Shown piece by piece: positions 7,696 through 11,116 of a stretch of DNA of 11,116 nt. The stretch comes from Erysipelotrichaceae bacterium UBA6182. Its GTDB lineage: Bacteria > Bacillota_I > Bacilli_A > Erysipelotrichales > Erysipelotrichaceae. The notes under the pieces are model-generated. The model was not told the DNA's origin, searched no databases, and worked only from the letters and a program-made list of their open reading frames with translations. The stretch spans positions 1 to 11,116 of the forward strand of contig DITO01000102.1 of assembly GCA_002422065.1 (NCBI GenBank), read 5' to 3'. Numbering within the stretch: the stretch's first letter is position 1; every line of letters begins with the position of its first letter. The translations under genes and the position numbers were made by a program.

Positions 7696-8082
7696 TCATT
7701 CAGAAGTCATAGAACCATAGAAAAACAGAGGATGTTCCTCTGTTTTTAGTTCCTTCACAAAGATAGTAACACTATCCCAGAAATAACAAAAAAAGAATCC
7801 AATGGCTTTAAGGTCTCTATTCATTTCTTTGGTGTATTCAAATGGTCTCTTGGGTGTCATCTTTTGATGATATGTTTCTTGCATTCAAAATAGACATGAA
7901 TAAGCATAAACTTCAATCCTACTAACATATACACACCAATAGAACACTTAAATTCACTTTTGAAAATTCTTTAAGTCCAAAAACTTGAAACAGAAGTGAA
8001 ATCACAATTATAGAAGCAATATATCCATATCTGAAAAAATATGCTAATGCAATAATCTTCTCTTTTCTTTTGGTTGTTTCAT
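7696..8082 (-). pseudogene. Frameshifted small membrane protein gene
   Basis: The open frame 7884-7696 (62 codons) is only the last part of a longer decayed gene. Upstream on the minus strand another frame reads KIIALAYFFRYGYIASIIVI and on through a hydrophobic, membrane-type segment to a TAG at 7924-7922. A third frame then gives VGLKFMLIHVYFEC, before the reading returns near 7890 to the frame ETYHQKMTPKRPFEYTKEMN and on through a second hydrophobic stretch, IGFFFCYFW. Joined, these make a plausible membrane protein of about 125 residues with two or three membrane segments. The likely ATG is at 8082, itself one frame off from the first segment. At least two frameshifts are needed, so it is not functional. 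The frame also runs straight through the terminator at 7721-7747, so the original stop may have been lost. Family unknown. Confidence 0.6.
7721..7747. terminator. Intrinsic terminator, bidirectional
   Basis: AAAAACAGAGG and CCTCTGTTTTT are perfect 11-bp arms around the loop ATGTT, ending in five Ts on either strand. It lies 103 bases after the stop of the lipoprotein gene and most likely ends that transcript. Confidence 0.88.
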
Positions 8083-8108
8083 GTTATATCTTATTAAATC
8101 ATTGATGA

Positions 8109-8152
8109 TTAAGGATTGAATGATTCAATCTTCAACCTCAATATCTGCTCCC
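8109..8152 (-). pseudogene. 3' remnant of a third GNAT acetyltransferase gene
   Basis: On the minus strand this piece reads EQILRLKIESFNP followed by TAA in one frame. It matches the C-terminus of the GNAT copy at 10863-11116 (EQILRLKIES). Its DNA agrees with the end of the copy at 6335-6724 at about 25 of 27 positions, differing by one substitution and the one-base loss that damages that copy. Upstream of 8152 the match fades quickly, so only the tail survives. Confidence 0.6.
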
Positions 8153-8229
8153 GTGCTTCCATTACTATCTATTATTATCACTTTCTTAATGAGAAGTTTG
8201 AAAAAGATATTTTATCTCTAGAAATCTTG

Positions 8230-8259
8230 TTGATAGTGTTGTTAATTAAGTGATAAAAT
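8230..8259 (+). promoter_or_regulatory. Candidate promoter of the SPFH operon
   Basis: TTGATA (-35, 5 of 6) and TAAAAT (-10, 5 of 6) are 18 bases apart, and the -10 carries a TGn extension (TGATAAAAT). The leader to the ATG at 8356 would be about 90 bases. The ribosome binding site AAGGGG is at 8345-8350. Confidence 0.6.
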
Positions 8260-8355
8260 TAAAAAAATAATATATTAAACTTCAGAATGTCTATCCACTG
8301 TTGAAAGAGAAAAATCGTGAAGATATCTAAAGTAAAATATGAGTAAGGGGAATAA

Positions 8356-9666
8356 ATGGCATTAATTGAAGTTGTGAAGTTCAATGGAGGTCCAGCGATA
8401 TTTGCGTGGAAATTTCCAAGTGAAGAATTAGGAACGTGGACTCAGTTAATTGTTAATGAGACACAAGAAGCAATACTATTTAAAGGAGGAAAAGCACTCG
8501 ATTTATTTACTGCTGGTCGACATACTCTTGATACATTAAATATTCCAATTTTGAACAATATTATAAATTTGCCTTTTGGTGGTCGTTCACCTTTTACAGC
8601 AGAAGTTTGGTTTATAAACAAAGTTAACTCTTTAGATGTCAAATGGGGAACTCCGACTCCTATTCAATTACAAGACCCAAAATATAAAGTATTTCTACCG
8701 TTGCGTTCATTTGGCCAATTTGGAATTCAAATTGTTGATTCTAGACAGTTTCTAATCAAGCTAGTAGGGACACTTCCAATATTTGATGTGGATTCACTTA
8801 CAAGATATTTCAGAGGACTCTATTTAACAAAAGTTAAAGATCTGATTTCTTCTTATTTGATTAAAAAACAAATAAGTACTCTTGAAATAAATGCATATTT
8901 AGATGAACTTTCAACTGAACTTAAAGAAAAGATGTATCCAGTCTTTGAAGAGTACGGTATAAAACTCGTTAATTTTTATGTAAATGATATTAATGTTCCT
9001 GAAGATGACGCAGCTGTGATAAAGTTGAAAGATGCACTATCAAAACGAGCAGAAATGGATATTGTAGGTTATAACTATGTTCAAGAGCGGTCCTTTGACA
9101 CACTTGAAGGTGCTGCGAAAAATCCTAGTTCGGGACAAGCTGGTTTGATGGGTGCTGGAATTGGACTTGGAATGGGCGTTGGCATCGGTGGTGCATTTGG
9201 AAATCAAATGTCTGAAATCACTCAAAATGTAAACACCAAAAAAACTAAAACATGCAAGAAATGTAATTCAGATATTCCTGAAGATAAAAGGTTTTGCGCA
9301 ACATGTGGTTTTGATACTCAACAAAGTGAAGTAGTAGACAAAAGTTCAAAACTCATAAGTTGTAGTAATTGTGGTTGTAGTTATTCTAATAAATCAAAAT
9401 TCTGTCCAGAATGTGGAGATGCATACACTCCATGTTTGTATTGTGGTGCAGATCTCAAAGCTAATGCAAAATCTTGTCAGGATTGCGGACAAGATTTGCC
9501 ATCCCCTTGCCCAAGATGCGGAGTACCAATCTTGGACAACAAGATTAAATTCTGTGGTGAGTGTGGTGAATCATTAGTTAAAAAATGTAATAGTTGTGGA
9601 ACAAAAATAGATGGTAATCCAAAATTCTGTCCAGAATGTGGAATTAACTTAGAAAAAGGAGCATAG
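8356..9666 (+). CDS. SPFH (band 7) domain protein with five C-terminal zinc ribbons, YdjI-like
   Basis: A 436-residue protein. The N-terminal part (residues 1-245) has the pattern of the bacterial SPFH group often labelled virion core protein-like, to which Bacillus YdjI belongs: a conserved start (MALIEVVKFNG), a middle DPKYKVFLPLRSFGQFGIQI segment and an end IVGYNYVQERSFDTLEGAAK. A glycine-rich hydrophobic stretch follows (about 260-282), able to pack against a membrane or oligomerise. Ten CxxC pairs then make five zinc ribbons: 300/303 with 314/317, 336/339 with 350/353, 360/363 with 374/377, 385/388 with 400/403 and 411/414 with 425/428. SPFH proteins form membrane-associated oligomeric scaffolds; in Bacillus, YdjI belongs to the PspA membrane-stress operon. 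No pspA is visible here. It is the first gene of an operon; its 3' end holds the next gene's ribosome binding site. Confidence 0.92.
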   Translation: MALIEVVKFNGGPAIFAWKFPSEELGTWTQLIVNETQEAILFKGGKALDLFTAGRHTLDTLNIPILNNIINLPFGGRSPFTAEVWFINKVNSLDVKWGTPTPIQLQDPKYKVFLPLRSFGQFGIQIVDSRQFLIKLVGTLPIFDVDSLTRYFRGLYLTKVKDLISSYLIKKQISTLEINAYLDELSTELKEKMYPVFEEYGIKLVNFYVNDINVPEDDAAVIKLKDALSKRAEMDIVGYNYVQERSFDTLEGAAKNPSSGQAGLMGAGIGLGMGVGIGGAFGNQMSEITQNVNTKKTKTCKKCNSDIPEDKRFCATCGFDTQQSEVVDKSSKLISCSNCGCSYSNKSKFCPECGDAYTPCLYCGADLKANAKSCQDCGQDLPSPCPRCGVPILDNKIKFCGECGESLVKKCNSCGTKIDGNPKFCPECGINLEKGA

Positions 9667-9668
9667 AA

Positions 9669-10043
9669 ATGCAGAAGCAAAAGTCAGTATCTTGGGGTTG
9701 GATTATATTTTGGTGTATTTTCTTTTTCCCCGTTGGAGTGTACCTAATTTTTGAGAGATTGAAAATTGATAAAACCGCAACTCTGAACAATAGTAAAACT
9801 GTTATTACTATTTCTTACGTTTTGATGTTCTTCAGTTTAGCATCTTTAACATCAATTCCTACTGAAGGTTCCTCCATGATTTTGGCATTTTTTGTATATG
9901 GTCTCGGAGGTGCATGGCTTTACAGAGTAGGAAAGAAAATGAAGGCAGCTGGAGAGAGATACAAAAAATACATCACATTGATTATCAATCAAAACATAAC
10001 GATGGTTGATAGTATAGCGCATTCCCTAAACTTAACTTATTAA
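9669..10043 (+). CDS. Multi-pass membrane protein partnering the SPFH protein (N-terminal part, cut by in-frame TAA)
   Basis: 124 codons up to TAA at 10041-10043. Three hydrophobic segments are visible, at about residues 8-27, 43-61 and 66-83, followed by a basic cytoplasmic tail (KKMKAAGERYKKYITLIINQ). Proteins of this type normally continue into a segment like DLQKMIDLGYFEGA and a zinc ribbon. That continuation is present here in the same frame directly after the TAA (see 10044-10262), so the full product would have been about 197 residues with Glu or Asp likely at codon 125. Translation is coupled to the SPFH gene: AAGGAG sits inside the last codons of that gene and only two bases separate its stop from this ATG. 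A truncated but membrane-inserted protein may still be made. The clean one-codon lesion could be a mutation or a sequencing error. Confidence 0.82.
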   Translation: MQKQKSVSWGWIIFWCIFFFPVGVYLIFERLKIDKTATLNNSKTVITISYVLMFFSLASLTSIPTEGSSMILAFFVYGLGGAWLYRVGKKMKAAGERYKKYITLIINQNITMVDSIAHSLNLTY

Positions 10044-10262
10044 GTAGTTAAATCTGATTTACAAAAAATGATAGATTTAGGTTATTTTGAAGGGGCCTTT
10101 CTTAATGAATCAAGTCGACAAATAATGCTATCAAGAAACGTTTCTGAGAATTTGAATCATGCAATCAACCAGCAAGTAGTTTGTAAAAGCTGTGGAGCAA
10201 ACAATACGATTGCAAGTGGAAGAGCTAACGAATGCAACTATTGTGGGTCGACATTGCGCTAA
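10044..10262 (+). pseudogene. C-terminal part of the interrupted membrane protein, with zinc ribbon
   Basis: In frame with 9669-10043 and read directly after its TAA, this begins VVKSDLQKMIDLGYFEGAFL, a helical segment typical of the middle of such membrane proteins, and ends in a zinc ribbon with CKSC and CNYC pairs. An ATG at 10068 could start a 64-residue protein, but AAAAAA precedes it in place of a ribosome binding site, so independent translation is unlikely. It would be made only by readthrough or by weak restart after the upstream stop. The two pieces should be viewed as one gene split by a nonsense codon. Confidence 0.72.
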
Positions 10263-10410
10263 TTAGTAACATAAAACAATTACCAGATCATTTGAGATAA
10301 GTAACTGGTATGCAAAATGAACCTAGTAAGTAGACATTCATATCTTAACTAACGGATTTGTAAATTAAATTATAACAGCCAAAAAGTCCAATGTATCTTA
10401 ACAACGAAAT

Positions 10411-10454
10411 AAAAAATCTCTCTCATAAGCGTTTACTTACAAGAGAGATTTTTT
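10411..10454. terminator. Strong bidirectional terminator between convergent genes
   Basis: AAAAAATCTCTCT and AGAGAGATTTTTT are perfect 13-bp arms. Inside, TAAG pairs with CTTA around a CGTTTA loop after a small CA/CA internal loop. Both strands end in six Ts. It serves the SPFH operon from the left and the FMN-binding lipoprotein gene from the right. Confidence 0.92.
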
Positions 10455-10528
10455 CTTTTCATTTCTTCTATTACTTCTCTTATATCCTTAATTCTTTACT
10501 TATTCTTTTCTCGTGCATCTTCAATCGC

Positions 10529-10828
10529 TTATAATATTCCATCACTAGAACCAGAAGCTCCAGCAACAATGTCAACATCAACACCATTCTTAGCAATAAC
10601 TCTTTTAATCATGACTGCAAAAACTTGAGTAGATAATCCAGGTGTGTCTGAAGATTCCAATACTTCAATGGTAGTAATTTTATCGCCCTTCATTGTAACT
10701 TCGTTTTTGACTTCTCTTGCATATCCTTGACCAACTATTGCATTAACAACTTCAACAATCGTAACTGTACATCCTGTAAACACTAATAGTGATAATAAGC
10801 TTACGATTAATAGTTTCATATGCCTCAT
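10529..10828 (-). CDS. FMN-binding domain lipoprotein (C-terminus shortened by in-frame TAA)
   Basis: A 99-residue exported protein. The signal peptide MKLLIVSLLSLLVFTGC gives a lipobox with Cys20. The remainder is an FMN_bind domain: VTMKGDKITTIEVLESSDTPG, then the end motif DVDIVAGASGSS (residues 84-95). In the family this motif receives FMN, added by ApbE at a Thr of the form GAT; here the matching residue is Ser92. The frame stops at TAA 10529-10531, but the next codons read AIEDAREKNK followed by TAA. This matches the usual last helix of the family, so a nonsense codon has probably removed ten residues. The upstream ATG (10828) has no ribosome binding site; the ATG at 10819 has GAGG three bases before it and gives a more usual signal peptide, so the true start may be 10819. 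Such proteins take part in electron transfer at the membrane. Confidence 0.85.
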   Translation of the reverse strand: MRHMKLLIVSLLSLLVFTGCTVTIVEVVNAIVGQGYAREVKNEVTMKGDKITTIEVLESSDTPGLSTQVFAVMIKRVIAKNGVDVDIVAGASGSSDGIL

Positions 10829-10840
10829 TATAAAAATGAA

Positions 10841-10862
10841 AATCAGTGATTTCTCACTGATT
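10841..10862 (-). terminator. Terminator after GNAT copy 2
   Basis: AATCAGTGA and TCACTGATT form a perfect 9-bp stem with a 4-base loop. Read on the minus strand it begins just after the TAG at 10865-10863 and is followed by a T-rich run (TTCATTTTTA). It separates the GNAT gene from the FMN-binding lipoprotein gene downstream. Confidence 0.7.
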
Positions 10863-11116
10863 CTAGGATTCTATTTTTAGTCTTAGTATCTGCTCTCCTT
10901 CATCTTCTTTACCTGTGTCTTCAAATCCATATTTAATATACATGGCATATGGCATTGGATCTTTGAGTGTACATGATACATAACAGTATCTTCTATTTTA
11001 TTCCTTGCATTTCTTAACAATAAGATCTAAGACTTCTTTACCATATCCTTTTCCTTGAAACTCAGTTCCTACCATAAAACGCCATAAGAAATATACTGGC
11101 CAATCTTCTTCTGGTG
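10863..11116 (-). pseudogene. GNAT-family N-acetyltransferase with in-frame TAA (copy 2, 5' part outside window)
   Basis: The minus strand from 11116 reads PEEDWPVYFLWRFMVGTEFQ, then GKGYGKEVLDLIVKKCKE, including the acetyl-CoA loop QGKGYG. At 11000-10998 a TAA stands where copy 1 has GAG (Glu). After it the same frame runs on for 44 codons, NRRYCYVSCTLKDPMPYAMY through IKYGFEDTGKEDEGEQILRL, to TAG at 10865. This includes the GNAT C-terminal strand and helix, and unlike copy 1 there is no frameshift in this part. The stop removes part of the acetyl-CoA fold, so the product should be inactive unless the TAA is read through. The N-terminal part lies beyond the window edge. Confidence 0.82.

Noticed and set aside
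9477..9680. ORFs on both strands across the zinc-ribbon part of the SPFH gene
   Set aside because: The repetitive Cys codons keep other frames open; the SPFH frame has the family sequence and start signals.
10270..10312. TACCAG...CTGGTA inverted repeat
   Set aside because: Arms of only six bases with a 20-base loop; no position relative to a gene suggests a role.
10827..10832. TATAAT as the promoter of the FMN-binding lipoprotein gene
   Set aside because: The start of transcription would fall at the start codon and no -35 box is present 16-19 bases upstream; the sequence there is the terminator hairpin.
9669..11116. Reassignment of UAA to an amino acid (for example Glu)
   Set aside because: hsdR (913 codons), hsdM (391) and the SPFH gene (436) contain no internal TAA, and hsdR and the 5060 gene end at TAA with the next gene's ribosome binding site immediately after. 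In AT-rich DNA a reassigned TAA would be frequent.

Overview
This 11.1 kb window is AT-rich bacterial DNA using the standard code: TGG encodes Trp, TGA, TAA and TAG all end genes, and most genes have strong AGGAGG- or GGGG-type ribosome binding sites. It looks like the chromosome of a low-GC Gram-positive (Bacillota, or a relative such as an acholeplasma). Lipoprotein signals, zinc-ribbon/membrane fusions and an SPFH protein like Bacillus YdjI fit this. I cannot name the species.

Layout. Positions 1-3928 (minus strand) hold most of a type I restriction-modification locus: hsdR, then hsdM 11 bp downstream, with hsdM leaving the window at its 3' end; hsdS should lie beyond base 1. Positions 4108-4575 (minus) encode a four-CxxC zinc-binding protein of unknown role. 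A 484-bp divergent intergenic region follows, with a 15-bp-arm dyad and a promoter facing right. Positions 5060-6227 (plus) are a two-gene operon: a zinc-ribbon protein with one membrane segment and an outer domain, then a small exported protein. Positions 6335-8152 are mostly debris: a broken GNAT acetyltransferase gene, a possible 52-codon ORF, an intact lipoprotein gene (6908-7618) with its own promoter and terminator, a frameshifted small membrane protein gene, and a 44-bp remnant of a second GNAT gene.

Positions 8356-10262 (plus) form a second operon. It encodes an SPFH (band 7) protein with five C-terminal zinc ribbons, translationally coupled to a membrane protein whose reading frame is cut by one in-frame TAA; the remainder, including a zinc ribbon, continues in the same frame. 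A strong bidirectional terminator at 10411-10454 separates this operon from a convergent FMN-binding lipoprotein gene (10529-10828), whose last ten codons are also cut off by an in-frame TAA. The window ends inside another GNAT gene copy, also with an in-frame TAA.

Main themes. (1) Zinc ribbons recur in membrane-associated proteins here; the SPFH operon is the best candidate for a working membrane-surveillance module. (2) Three fragments of one GNAT family lie on the same strand, all damaged. (3) Three loci share the same lesion, a single TAA in an otherwise continuous frame. I read this as decay under relaxed selection, not codon reassignment, because hsdR, hsdM and the SPFH gene contain no internal TAA. 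I found no CRISPR array, tRNA, rRNA, transposase or integrase gene.
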